Source: RGIG3002 sp045546775
GTDB taxonomy: Bacteria; Bacillota; Clostridia; Lachnospirales; Lachnospiraceae
Length of the DNA: 33,073 nucleotides
Direction of reading: 5' to 3'
Assembly: GCA_045546775.1 (NCBI GenBank)
Contig: JAZQDM010000087.1
Span: 1-33,073, forward strand
The notes under the pieces are model-generated. The model made no database searches, had not been told where the DNA came from, and saw nothing but the letters and a program-made list of their open reading frames with translations. Made by a program: the position numbers and the translations under genes. Positions 7,376 to 17,100 of the stretch are shown here, piece after piece (positions within the stretch are counted from its first letter, which is position 1; every line of letters begins with the position of its first letter).

Positions 7376-7448
7376 TGCACCGCCAGGGGCTCGAACCCTG
7401 GACACCCTGATTAAGAGTCAGGTGCTCTACCAACTGAGCTAGCGGTGC
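7376..7448 (-). tRNA. tRNA-Lys, anticodon CTT
   Basis: The complement folds into a 73-nt tRNA: acceptor GCACCGC/GCGGTGC with discriminator A, D arm TAGCTCAGTTGGTAGAGC, anticodon stem CCTGA/TCAGG with loop CTCTTAA, and T arm GGGTTCGAGCC. The anticodon CTT reads lysine AAG. CCA is not encoded. It lies on the opposite strand between the ROK kinase and tatD, with its own promoter and terminator. Confidence 0.95.
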
Positions 7449-7465
7449 GCATATCCGAAACGCGT

Positions 7466-7495
7466 TTTACAACGCAAGAGTTATTATAGTATAAT
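7466..7495 (+). promoter_or_regulatory. Possible tatD promoter, overlapping the tRNA-Lys promoter
   Basis: TTTACA (7466-7471) and TATAAT (7490-7495) with an 18-bp spacer face tatD. The -10 falls within the spacer of the oppositely oriented tRNA-Lys promoter, so the two promoters share DNA. Confidence 0.5.
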
Positions 7496-7511
7496 GCAAA
7501 TTAGTTTGCAA
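7483..7511 (-). promoter_or_regulatory. Sigma-A promoter of tRNA-Lys
   Basis: On the minus strand, -35 TTGCAA (complement of 7506-7511) and a perfect -10 TATAAT (complement of 7483-7488) have a 17-bp spacer. The tRNA 5' end is about 35 nt downstream. Confidence 0.7.
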
Positions 7512-7537
7512 GTCTTTTTTTTCAAATGGAGGAAATT

Positions 7538-8308
7538 ATGATTTTTGAGAGTCATGCGCATTATGATGACGAAAAATTTGATGAAGATAGAGACAGTCTG
7601 CTCTCGTCCATGAAAGAGAATAATATCGAATATATTGTAAACGTGGGCGCCAGTCTGGAAACAACGAAAAAGACCATTGAGCTGACGGAAAAATACGATT
7701 TTGTATATGGGGCAGCAGGCGTACACCCCAGCGAAACGGCGGAGCTGAATGAGGAAAATTTTGCATGGCTTAAGGCGCAGTGTGCGCGGCCAAAAATCGT
7801 TGCAGTAGGCGAAATTGGTCTGGATTATTACTGGGATGAGCCGGAGCGAGACATCCAAAAAAAATGGTTTGTGCGCCAGCTTGCGCTTGCAAAAGAAACC
7901 GATTTGCCGGTCATTATTCATTCCAGAGATGCGGCAAAAGATACGCTTGATATTATGAAAGCACAGGAATGTAATAAAATGGAAGGTGTTATGCACTGCT
8001 TTTCTTATTCTAAGGAAATCGCCCGGGACGTTTTGAATATGGGATTTTTCTTAGGAATCGGCGGAGTCGTAACATTCCAAAATGCAAAAGCAATCAAGGA
8101 AGTCGTTGCGTATGCGCCGCTGGAACAGATTTTGCTGGAGACGGACTGCCCGTACCTTGCACCGGTGCCGTTCCGCGGAAAGAGAAATTCCTCTTTGTAC
8201 ATTCCTTATATTGTGGAAGAAATCGCCCGCATAAAAGAAGTGGAGTGTGAGGAAGTGATACGGGTTACGAATCGGAATGCGAAAAAACTGTTCCGGATAG
8301 AAGAATAG
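7538..8308 (+). CDS. TatD family metal-dependent hydrolase/deoxyribonuclease
   Basis: A 256-aa TIM-barrel metallohydrolase of the TatD family (3'-5' exonuclease and AP-site or D-aminoacyl-tRNA related activities in characterised members). The metal ligands are all visible: SHAHYDD (H6, H8), E92 in GEIGLDYYWD, H128 in VIIHSRDA, H153 in MHCFSYS and D203 in LLETDCPYLAP. The start is placed at 7538 because GGAGG sits 8 nt upstream; an earlier in-frame ATG at 7526 overlaps that ribosome binding site. It is 17 bp upstream of ksgA, the usual Firmicutes neighbourhood, but the rnmV gene often found between the two is absent. Confidence 0.95.
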   Translation: MIFESHAHYDDEKFDEDRDSLLSSMKENNIEYIVNVGASLETTKKTIELTEKYDFVYGAAGVHPSETAELNEENFAWLKAQCARPKIVAVGEIGLDYYWDEPERDIQKKWFVRQLALAKETDLPVIIHSRDAAKDTLDIMKAQECNKMEGVMHCFSYSKEIARDVLNMGFFLGIGGVVTFQNAKAIKEVVAYAPLEQILLETDCPYLAPVPFRGKRNSSLYIPYIVEEIARIKEVECEEVIRVTNRNAKKLFRIEE

Positions 8309-8325
8309 AAAACACGAGGTGGCAT

Positions 8326-9189
8326 ATGGCGAATTTAGGAATACCTGCAAATACGATAGAGGTTTTACAAAAATACAATTTCAATTTTCAAAAGAAGTTC
8401 GGGCAGAATTTTTTGATTGATACGCATGTTTTGGACAAGATTATTGCGTCGGCGCAAATTACAAAGGATGACTGCGTGTTGGAAATCGGGCCCGGAATCG
8501 GCACGATGACACAGTACTTGGCAGAAAATGCGAGAGAAGTCATTGCGGTGGAAATCGACAAAGCGCTCATCCCGATTTTGGAAGATACGCTTTCCGCATA
8601 CGATAACGTGACGGTCATCAACGACGATATTTTGAAAGTAGACATCAACAAAATCGTGGAAGAAAGAAACGGCGGAAAGCCGATAAAAGTGGTGGCAAAT
8701 CTGCCGTATTATATTACGACGCCGATTATTATGGGCTTGTTTGAGAGTGCCGTGCCGCTCCAGAGCATTACGATTATGGTACAAAAAGAGGTGGCAGACC
8801 GTATGCAGGTCGGTCCCGGAACGAAAGATTACGGCGCCCTTTCCCTTGCGGTGCAGTATTATGCAAAACCGGAAATCGTGGCAAATGTACCGCCAAACTG
8901 CTTTATGCCGCGTCCTAACGTGGGCAGTGCGGTTATCCGTCTGACAAGACACGAAAAACCGACGGTGGAAGTAAAAGACGAAAAGTACATGTTTGCGCTT
9001 ATCCGCGCTTCCTTCAACCAGAGACGAAAAACGCTTGTAAACGGTCTTTTAAATGCCGGAAATCTGGGCATATCTAAAGGGGATGTATTAAATGCGCTGG
9101 CAAAAATGGGCGTGTCCGAGACGGTCCGCGGCGAGACGTTTACACTGGAACAATTCGCCACATTAAGTAATCTTTTACAGGGCGAATAG
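8326..9189 (+). CDS. rsmA: 16S rRNA (adenine(1518)-N(6)/adenine(1519)-N(6))-dimethyltransferase
   Basis: A 287-aa KsgA/RsmA enzyme that uses S-adenosylmethionine to dimethylate two adjacent adenines in the 3' hairpin of 16S rRNA late in 30S assembly. Motifs in order are KKFGQNFLID near residue 22, the SAM loop VLEIGPGIGTMT near 50, the acidic IAVEIDK, the catalytic NLPYY at 125-129, and MPRPNVGSAVIRL near 195, which is diagnostic for the family. A helical C-terminal domain (RASFNQRRKTL onwards) completes a normal-length protein. The start has GAGGTGG 5 nt upstream. It follows tatD closely and is probably co-transcribed with it. A strong new promoter begins 4 bp after its stop. Confidence 0.97.
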   Translation: MANLGIPANTIEVLQKYNFNFQKKFGQNFLIDTHVLDKIIASAQITKDDCVLEIGPGIGTMTQYLAENAREVIAVEIDKALIPILEDTLSAYDNVTVINDDILKVDINKIVEERNGGKPIKVVANLPYYITTPIIMGLFESAVPLQSITIMVQKEVADRMQVGPGTKDYGALSLAVQYYAKPEIVANVPPNCFMPRPNVGSAVIRLTRHEKPTVEVKDEKYMFALIRASFNQRRKTLVNGLLNAGNLGISKGDVLNALAKMGVSETVRGETFTLEQFATLSNLLQGE

Positions 9190-9192
9190 TTT

Positions 9193-9221
9193 TTGACATT
9201 GCAATTGTGCTATGATACACT
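9193..9221 (+). promoter_or_regulatory. Sigma-A promoter of the TPR-AAA-like gene / glgB unit
   Basis: A perfect -35 TTGACA (9193-9198) and -10 TACACT (9216-9221) are separated by 17 bp, placed immediately after the ksgA stop and about 70 nt before the next start codon. Confidence 0.75.
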
Positions 9222-9296
9222 TATAAGAGTAAAAATAGGGATATTTTGCAGAAAAATAAAAGTTGTGGACGACGACTAGAGTTAGAGGTGGGTACC

Positions 9297-12041
9297 TTGG
9301 ATAAATTTGAATATAAGGTAAGAGCTGAAGAAATTAAATCTTTGATTGCGCAAGGGGAGTATGTGGAGGCAGTAAAAATCGCCGATACCATCGACTGGCA
9401 CCGCGTAAAAAGTGTCATGATGCTTTGTACAATCAGTGATTTGTACAAAATCAATCGAAGATTCGAAGAAAGTAAAGAATTGCTGTTGCTTGCATACGAC
9501 AGACACCCGGGTGGACGTACAATCGTCTACTCTCTTTGTGAACTTTCCATCAAGATGGAAGAGTACGTGCAGGCGATTGAATATTATAAAGAATTTGTGC
9601 AGATAGCGCCGAGAGATACGGGACGCTATATTTTGCAGTACAAATTATACGAAGCACAGGACGTAAGTTTAGAAGAGCGTATTGCAGTTTTGGAAGAGCT
9701 GAAAAAGCGCGATTATAGGGAAAAATGGGCGTATGAGCTGGCATATTTGTACCACAGAATCGGTTTAAGTACGAAGTGTGTGGAAGAATGTGACGAGCTT
9801 ATTTTGTGGTTCGGCGAAGGCAAATACGTTATCAAGGCAATGGAGCTTAAGATGCTTCACCAGCCGCTTACGCAAGACCAGGAAAAACGCTACAATATGC
9901 AGATGCGAGGCATTTCCATGTATGCGCAGGAGCAGCAGGAAGAGGAAGCACAGGAGCAGGCAGAAGCAGCGGGTACGCAGGATGCGCCGGTTCAGGATGC
10001 AGTTTTACATGCTGTCACAACAAGAATTACAGATGAGGAATTGAGCCAGATTCAGGTCAAAACACTGGATATGGGTCAGTACAATACAATCAATCTTCAA
10101 AAAGAGCTTGCAGCGAGTATGAAAGAGCTTTTGGAAGATGGTTCTGATGTGGATGAGACTCTGGAAAATCAAGAGGAAGACCGCATCACAAAGGCGATTA
10201 TGGCGCCGATGTTCCAAAATACGGCTGAGATGGAAGAAGAAAAAAATGCACAAGCTGTGAAAGAGCCGGAAGTTGCCGCACAGGAAGTATTTTTTGAAGA
10301 AACCGCGCAGATGGCACCGGTTGTTGAGGAACAGCCGGTTGTAGAAGAAGCACCGGTTATCGAAGAACAGCCGGTTGTGCAAGAGGCTCCTATTATCGAA
10401 GAACAGCCGCAGGTTGTTGCACCGCAGGGCGGAATGCAGGAAATTACAGAGCTTTTCGTAGCCGAAGAGCCGGAAGCTGCTACTCAGGAAGTAGTGCAGG
10501 CGGAGCCGGCAGTTACAGAAGAAGTAGCAGTAGAAGAAGTAATCGACGAAGTAGTAGAAGAAGCGGCAGAAGAAGTAGTAAACGAAGTAGTGGAAGAAAC
10601 ACCGGAAATTCCCGAGGAAACCGTAGAAGTTGAGGAAACTGCAGTTGAGGAAGAGGTAGTTGTAGAAGAAGCAACCGTCGAGGAGCCGGTTGCGGAAGCA
10701 CCGCAAGAAAGCGCACCTGCCGAAGAACCGGCAGTAGCAGAGGAGACACCGGTTCAGCTTACCTTTACACCGCAGATTGCACCTCTTTCCGATGGCACGG
10801 CTACGTATCAGATTTTACCGGAAGTGCCTACACAGCTTGCAGGCATGCTTTCACAGGAATATGACGGCCAGATTAGCCTTGTTATGCCGGAAGGTGACAA
10901 GGTTGAGAAGCAGATTACCGGCCAGATGAGCATCGAAGACATTCTTCAGGAATGGGAACGCATGAAGAAAGACAACGAGGAGAAGCGCAGAGAAGATGTG
11001 CGTCGTCGCGTACAGGAGCAGACAGGCAACCTTTTTGCAGAATTTGACCAGTCTACAAGAAGCGGTATCCTTGCCCAGTTGGAAGAATTGGATGCGGAAG
11101 TAAGAGAAAAAGAAGCGGAGAAACCTCCGATTACACCATACAAAGACCAGCCGATTGCAAAAGAGACAGAGGCAGCTTTAAAAGAGGCAAAAGCAGCAAA
11201 AAGAGCGCCGAAGTTGCCTTCACAGCCACCAAAATCGGCAATGGAAATCAGCGAAGATGAGATGGAAGATATCGTAGACGGAAGAATGGATGTAAGACAG
11301 CTTACCGATGAGGAAAAAGAGTTGTTTAATCCTTTCATCCATACGAGAAAAGCAAAAGAACAGTTTATCAAGTCCATCGATTCGATTAGCTTGGCGGCTT
11401 ACACAGGCAATGTTATCGTGACAGGTGACGACCGCAATGAGACCATTGCTCTTGCAAAAAATATTGTGAGAGAAGTGCAGATGATTGACGGTAACTTCTC
11501 CGGCAAAGTTGCGAAAGTTTCCGGTTCCGTGTTAAACAGCAAAGACATTCCGTCCACGCTTTCCCGCATGGAAAATGGGGCAGTGATTATCGAAAGTGCA
11601 GTGGATATGACCGATGAGACCGTGTCCAAGCTTTTCAAATATTTGGATCGCGAAAACAAAGGCATTATCGTGATTATCGAGGGAACCAAAAAAGAAATCA
11701 ACAAGTTCATGAAACAGCATGACGAGTTGAAAAACTGTTTCTGTTCCCGTTTTGACATTGAAGCTTTGGACAACGATGCGTTGGTGGCATACGGAAGAAA
11801 ATATGCGGAACAGCTGGAATATTCTATTGATGAGCTTGGTATGCTGGCGCTTCATACAAGAATTTCCGATATGCAGACAAGCACGCATGCGGTAAACGTT
11901 GGCGAGGTGCAGGAGATTATCGAGGAAGCGATTGACAACGCAAATCGCAAGAATTTGAAACATTTCTTTGACGTGTTGCTCGGAAAACGTTACGACGAAG
12001 AAGACATGATTATTTTAAGAGAAAGAGATTTCGACTATTAA
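9297..12041 (+). CDS. Uncharacterised 914-aa protein: TPR-like N-terminus, acidic Val/Glu linker, degenerate AAA+-like C-terminus
   Basis: I do not recognise a named family. Residues 1-200 are helical pairs of TPR type (for example EEYVQAIEYYKEFVQIAP and FEESKELLLLAYDRHPGG). Residues about 205-485 are acidic and low in complexity, with repeats such as PVVEEQPVVEEAPVIEEQPV (near 341-370) and EEVV tracts (near 401-483). Residues 677-914 look like an AAA+ module whose catalytic motifs have decayed. VTGDDRNETIALAK stands where Walker A (GxxGxGKT) should be, GAVIIESAVD where Walker B (hhhhDE) should be, then GIIVIIEG in sensor-1 position, CSRFDIEAL, and a helical lid NVGEVQEIIEEAIDNANRKN as in CbbX/SpoVK-type ATPases. 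The start is a TTG at 9297 with GAGGTGG 4 nt upstream. glgB follows 35 bp later, probably in the same transcript. A scaffold role is only a guess. It has no signal peptide or membrane segment. Confidence 0.7.
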   Translation: MDKFEYKVRAEEIKSLIAQGEYVEAVKIADTIDWHRVKSVMMLCTISDLYKINRRFEESKELLLLAYDRHPGGRTIVYSLCELSIKMEEYVQAIEYYKEFVQIAPRDTGRYILQYKLYEAQDVSLEERIAVLEELKKRDYREKWAYELAYLYHRIGLSTKCVEECDELILWFGEGKYVIKAMELKMLHQPLTQDQEKRYNMQMRGISMYAQEQQEEEAQEQAEAAGTQDAPVQDAVLHAVTTRITDEELSQIQVKTLDMGQYNTINLQKELAASMKELLEDGSDVDETLENQEEDRITKAIMAPMFQNTAEMEEEKNAQAVKEPEVAAQEVFFEETAQMAPVVEEQPVVEEAPVIEEQPVVQEAPIIEEQPQVVAPQGGMQEITELFVAEEPEAATQEVVQAEPAVTEEVAVEEVIDEVVEEAAEEVVNEVVEETPEIPEETVEVEETAVEEEVVVEEATVEEPVAEAPQESAPAEEPAVAEETPVQLTFTPQIAPLSDGTATYQILPEVPTQLAGMLSQEYDGQISLVMPEGDKVEKQITGQMSIEDILQEWERMKKDNEEKRREDVRRRVQEQTGNLFAEFDQSTRSGILAQLEELDAEVREKEAEKPPITPYKDQPIAKETEAALKEAKAAKRAPKLPSQPPKSAMEISEDEMEDIVDGRMDVRQLTDEEKELFNPFIHTRKAKEQFIKSIDSISLAAYTGNVIVTGDDRNETIALAKNIVREVQMIDGNFSGKVAKVSGSVLNSKDIPSTLSRMENGAVIIESAVDMTDETVSKLFKYLDRENKGIIVIIEGTKKEINKFMKQHDELKNCFCSRFDIEALDNDALVAYGRKYAEQLEYSIDELGMLALHTRISDMQTSTHAVNVGEVQEIIEEAIDNANRKNLKHFFDVLLGKRYDEEDMIILRERDFDY

Positions 12042-12076
12042 GTACAGTTTAAGAACAGTTTGACGTGGAGGGGTTT

Positions 12077-14005
12077 ATGGCAACTGCAAAAACAAAAGTA
12101 AAACAGGAACGTGAGAAGGTTTTTATTTCTGAAACAGACCAATACTTGTTTGCACAAGGCTCACATTATGATATTTACAAAAAATTAGGAGCACATTTGT
12201 CCAGAGAAAACGGACAGGATGGTATGTTTTTCGGTGTTTGGGCGCCCAATGCCGCAAAAGTAAATGTGGTAGGCTCTTTTAACAATTGGGATGAAAATGC
12301 CAATGAAATGACACGCCTTGGAGACGGTGGAATTCATGGTCTGTTTATTCCCGGCGTGGGCGAAGGCGAGTTGTACAAATTTTTGATTACAACGCCTAGC
12401 GGAGAGAAGCTTTACAAAGCGGACCCTTTTGCAAATCATGCACAGCTTCGACCGGAAACCGCTTCCGTAACGACGGATTTGTCGGGCTTTAAATGGTCGG
12501 ATAGCGATTGGCTTACAAAGCGTGAGACAAAAGATATGAACAAAGAGCCGATGGCGATTTACGAGTGTCATATCGGTTCCTGGATGAAACATCCGGACGG
12601 CACAAAAGAAGGATTTTACAATTATCGCGAGTTTGCGGACCGCATTGTAGAATATATGAAAGAGATGAAATATACCCACATTGAGCTTATGGGTATTGCA
12701 GAGCATCCGTTTGACGGTTCCTGGGGCTATCAGGTGACAGGTTACTATGCACCGACTTCCCGCTACGGAACGCCAAAAGATTTTATGTATTTGGTAAATA
12801 AGCTTCACCGCAACAAAATCGGTGTTATTTTGGACTGGGTTCCGGCACATTTTGCTGTGGATGCGCATGGACTTGGCTGTTTTGACGGTTCTTGCATTTT
12901 TGAGCATCCGGACAAACGTCTTGGAGAGCATCCGGACTGGGGAACCAAAATTTTCAATTATGGAAAATTTGAAGTGAAAAACTTCCTCATTGCCAACGTC
13001 CTTTTCTGGATGAGAGAGTTCCACATTGACGGTATCCGTGTGGATGCGGTTGCTTCCATGTTGTATTTGGATTACGGCAAGCAGGATGGACAGTGGCTTC
13101 CGAACATTTACGGCGGCAACAAAAACTTAGAAGCGATTGAGTTTTTCAAACATATGAATTCTGTTGTTCACGGCGAAGCACCGGGCTTTTTGACAATTGC
13201 CGAGGAGTCTACCGCATGGCCGCAAGTAACGGACCGCGTAGAATCCGGCGGACTTGGCTTCTCCTTCAAGTGGAACATGGGCTGGATGCACGATTTCTGC
13301 GAGTACATGAAGCTGGATCCGTACTTTAGAAAAGACAACCACTACGGCATGACATTTGCCATGACTTACAACAGCAGTGAAAATTATATTTTGCCGCTGT
13401 CACATGACGAAGTTGTTCATTTGAAATGTTCCATGGTAAACAAAATGCCGGGATACGAGATTGATAAATACGCAAACTTGCGCGTTGGCTATACTTTTAT
13501 GTTTGGACACTGCGGAAAGAAACTTCTTTTCATGGGTCAGGAGTTCGGACAGGAGCGTGAGTGGAGTGAAGAACGGGAGCTTGACTGGTTTTTGTTGGAA
13601 AAAGAATTCAACAAAGGCATGAAAGACTACGTAGCGCAGCTTTTGAAAATTTACAACAAATACCCGTGTCTGTATGAAAACGACAACAGCTGGAACGGCT
13701 TTGAATGGATTAATGCGGACGATACACAGCGCAGTACATACAGCTTTTTCAGAAAGAGCGAAAACGGCAAAAACAACTTGTTATTTGTCCTCAATATGAC
13801 CCCGATGTACTGGGAAAACTACCAGGTCGGTGTGCCACAAAAAGGCAAGTACAAACTGTTGTTAAACAGCGATGACAAATGCTTCGGTGGCAACGGCCAC
13901 GAAGTAGCGACAGAATACGTAGCACAGGAAGGATTGTGTGATTACAGAGATTACTCCATCACATTCAACTTACCGCCGTATACTGCATTTGTGTTTGTAT
14001 TCTAA
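12077..14005 (+). CDS. glgB: 1,4-alpha-glucan branching enzyme
   Basis: A 642-aa glycoside hydrolase family 13 enzyme that cuts alpha-1,4 chains and rejoins them through alpha-1,6 links in glycogen synthesis. An N-terminal CBM48-like domain (MFFGVWAPNAAKVNVVGSFN, near residues 50-70) precedes the (beta/alpha)8 barrel. Catalytic residues are visible: nucleophile D323 in DGIRVDAVASMLYLDYG, general acid E376 in TIAEES and transition-state D444 in LSHDEVVH. The C-terminal all-beta domain ends the protein at normal length. GGAGGGG sits 5 nt before the ATG at 12077; an earlier in-frame GTG overlaps that site. No other glycogen genes are in the window. It is followed by a strong terminator and shares a transcript with the upstream TPR-type gene, so that protein may be connected with glycogen, but this is inference. 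Confidence 0.96.
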   Translation: MATAKTKVKQEREKVFISETDQYLFAQGSHYDIYKKLGAHLSRENGQDGMFFGVWAPNAAKVNVVGSFNNWDENANEMTRLGDGGIHGLFIPGVGEGELYKFLITTPSGEKLYKADPFANHAQLRPETASVTTDLSGFKWSDSDWLTKRETKDMNKEPMAIYECHIGSWMKHPDGTKEGFYNYREFADRIVEYMKEMKYTHIELMGIAEHPFDGSWGYQVTGYYAPTSRYGTPKDFMYLVNKLHRNKIGVILDWVPAHFAVDAHGLGCFDGSCIFEHPDKRLGEHPDWGTKIFNYGKFEVKNFLIANVLFWMREFHIDGIRVDAVASMLYLDYGKQDGQWLPNIYGGNKNLEAIEFFKHMNSVVHGEAPGFLTIAEESTAWPQVTDRVESGGLGFSFKWNMGWMHDFCEYMKLDPYFRKDNHYGMTFAMTYNSSENYILPLSHDEVVHLKCSMVNKMPGYEIDKYANLRVGYTFMFGHCGKKLLFMGQEFGQEREWSEERELDWFLLEKEFNKGMKDYVAQLLKIYNKYPCLYENDNSWNGFEWINADDTQRSTYSFFRKSENGKNNLLFVLNMTPMYWENYQVGVPQKGKYKLLLNSDDKCFGGNGHEVATEYVAQEGLCDYRDYSITFNLPPYTAFVFVF

Positions 14006-14032
14006 AGATATTTAACAGTTTTCTATAAAGGT

Positions 14033-14059
14033 TAAGAAAATACAATATTATGCCGAAAT
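14033..14059 (+). promoter_or_regulatory. Sigma-28 (FliA/SigD) type promoter of the flagellar gene group
   Basis: TAAG (14033-14036), 15 bp, then GCCGAAAT (14052-14059), close to the flagellar consensus TAAA-N15-GCCGATAT with the exact spacing. It lies about 55 nt before the start of the FliK-like gene, which leads the flagellin-fliS group, so position and target agree. Confidence 0.75.
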
Positions 14060-14096
14060 AAAGTGTGAGTTAGTAAATAACTTGCACTTTATTTTT
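14057..14096 (+). terminator. Strong terminator after glgB, overlapping the sigma-28 promoter
   Basis: AATAAAGTGTGAGTTA (14057-14072) pairs over 16 bp with TAACTTGCACTTTATT (14078-14093), two wobble pairs, loop GTAAA, followed by T residues. The left arm begins inside the -10 of the sigma-28 promoter. A transcript from that promoter would start around 14066 and lack most of the left arm, so it should not be terminated here. Confidence 0.82.
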
Positions 14097-14114
14097 CTAC
14101 ATTGGAGACTGTTT

Positions 14115-17100
14115 ATGAAGATATCATTTGGCAATTACGAAAACAAACAGAATGTAGACAAAACAAAAACAGCATATAGTTCCCATGAGAATGAGATTAC
14201 AAGTTCAAAAATGGGTTATGCATTAGACATTTCTGGCACAGTTAGGGATAACACTGCTTATGGGGTTCAAGGACGAACCGCAGAAGATATTATGCAGCAG
14301 GCGGAGTATATGGACGTTACTACGCAGAGAAACTATATGACAGTTATGTCTAATTCTATGTCCTCCGAGGATTTTGGAAAGCTTTTGCAGGAAGGCTATC
14401 ATCCCGGAGATGTGACAATTGAAGAGACGGTGACCATTACAGACCACATCAAAGCGGAGCTTGCAAAAGCCGGTGTTTATGTGGCAGGATATACAGACGA
14501 TGTGTCCGACAAGGCATTGCAGGAAGTGGCGGGAAGTCAGGCTTCGGCGCAGCACATCGCATCCAGTCTCACGGCAGCGGATGCGGCAGTGACGGAAGAT
14601 ACGCTGGAACAGGTAGCCGATGCATTGCAAAAAGCAGGCGCATTTTCAGAGCTTTCCGAAGGCACGATGAAATACATGGTCGAAAACGGCATGGAGCCTA
14701 CCATCGAAAATATTTACCGTGCGCAGTTTTCCGGTAACGTCAATGCCGACAAGCAGGGACGCGGTTATTACGCGGAAGGCACAAAAGGCTATTATTCCAT
14801 GAAAGCGGAAGGTTACAACTGGAATCAGTTAAGACCCCAGATGGAAAAAGTCATCAAAGATGCCGGTCTTGATGTGACACAGGAAACGCTTGATCAGGCA
14901 AAATGGCTGATAGAAAAAGGCACACCTCTTACGGCGGACAACCTTTCTACGTTAAATCAATTGGAAAACTTGGAACTTCCGATGGACGCAGACAAGCTCC
15001 TGACTGCTATTGCACAGACAGTGGCAGGCGGTAAAGGCGCATCCCAGACAAATCTTGCGGACCCGGAAAATCATATACAAAAAGCAATCCGTTATGCACA
15101 GCTTGCACAGCACATTACAGAAAGTGCCGTAGACTGCGTGATGGCAGAAGAAAAGACGCTTAACCTCAAAAATTTGGGTGAGGCGCAGCGCAGAATTGAC
15201 CGTGGCGAGACGGTAATGGCAGATTTTGATATTTCTGCCCGCAGAAAAATGGAAGAAGTCCGTCTGCAAATGACCGTGGAAGCAAACTTAAAGCTTTTGG
15301 AGAGCGGCTATCAGATTGAGACGGCAGAACTTTCCAAGCTGGTGGAAGATTTGAAAGCGACAGAGGAAGCAATGTTGCAAAATCAGTTCCGCACAGCAAG
15401 CGGCGAAGAAGCAAATATGCGTGCTTCGCTTTATGATGAGACCCGTGCCAAGCTTGCAGAAATTCCTTACTTGCCGGCAGCGGCTATCGGAAAAGTTGCA
15501 ACCGCACAAATCGATACCCTGAATCAGGTGCATGAAACAGGTGTGGAACTTCGCAGAGCCTATGAAATGGCAGGCGATTCGTATGAGACGATGATGACTG
15601 CGCCGAGAGCTGATTTGGGCGATTCTATCAAAAAAGCATTCCGCAACGTAGACGATTTGTTGCGATACATAAACATGGATTTGTCTGAGCAAAACAGACG
15701 TGCCGTGCGTATTTTGGGCTACAACAATATGGAAATTACGGCAGAAAACGTGATTGCCGTAAAAGAGGCAGACACAAGTATCCGCCGCGTAGTGGAGCGC
15801 ATGACGCCTGCTGCCACATTGGAGCTTATACGTGACGGAGTCAATCCCCTTGATATGACGATTGCACAGTTGCAGGAATATTTTGATGAAAAAGGCGATT
15901 CCCCTGAGGAAGAAGCGTTAAAATACAGCAAGTATTTGTACAAGCTGGAACAAAACAAAGAAATAATCGACACAGAGCGCGACGCTTACATCGGTATTTA
16001 TCGGCTTTTCCGCCAGATAGAAAAAACCGATTCCGCAGCAGTGGGAGCTGTTTTGCAGGCGGGCAACGAGCTTTCCTTCAAAAATCTTTTGACAGCCATC
16101 CGGTCCGAAAAAAAATCCGGCATGGACATCACGATAAACGATGGTTTTGGCGGTTTGGAGCAGTTAGTTTCAACAGGAACTTCCATTACAGACCAAATCG
16201 AAAGAGGATTTTCAGGGCAGACAAGGAGCGAAACCGGTGCAAAAGAGCAAAATTATTACGAGCAGCTCACAAAAGAAGTTTTGGATAAACTTTCTCCCGA
16301 GCAGGTGAAGGAAGTGGCTGTAAACGGTGATATGACGCTGGAGCAGTTTTCGCAGGCTTTGCAAAATACCGAGTCCGACGAAGTGCTGGAAGCTTCTTAC
16401 CGGGAAGAACAGTTAAAACAATTTCGCATGGCACAAAACGTGGATGATGAAACGGTGAAATTTTTGCTTAATGCAGGAGAAAAAGTAACGGCAAATCTTT
16501 TGCTTGCGGCAGATAATTGGCTCCACAAGCCGGCAGAGACGTTCCGCAAAATGAGCCACTATACCAAAAATTTTGAAAAGCTGGCAAAAAAATTAATCGA
16601 CAGTTTTGACAGTGAAGAGGAAGCAAAAGAAGGCTACGAAACATTTGCCGAAGGGTTGACAGATGAGCTGAAAGAAGCACAGGATGCTGCCGGAATGACT
16701 TCACTTGATATAAGAGAAATCCATATGTTACACAAGCAAATTCACTTGGCAAGTGCCGGTGCCAGATCCGAAGAGTACCAGATTCCGGTGCAAATCGGCG
16801 AAGAAATTGCAGCGGTAAGACTTCGTGTCATCCGTGGCAGCGGCGAAACCGGAAAAGTGAAAGTGACAATGGAAACAGAACGTTTCGGACTGACGGAGGC
16901 AGAATTTAAGTTAAGCGGCAGTCGTCTGGAAGGTTATATCGCCGTCAGCAAAGAAAATGCGACGGAAGGCTTAAAGGCACTGGAACAAAAAATGCGGGAG
17001 ACATTACAGTCATCCGGCATCCAGATTTCCACAGTCCATTTTGTACAGAGCAAACAGCTAAAGACGACCTCCTTTATGGACGAAGAAACGACCGTAAAAG

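Noticed and set aside
8309..8325. A missing rnmV (ribonuclease M5) between tatD and ksgA
   Set aside because: Only 17 bp separate the genes and there is no remnant. Many Clostridia have rnmV elsewhere, so this is not evidence of loss.
10005..10749. Phe/Cys/Tyr- and Leu-rich open frames opposite the acidic linker of the TPR-type gene
   Set aside because: They mirror the repetitive GAA/GTA codons of the linker and show no family features.
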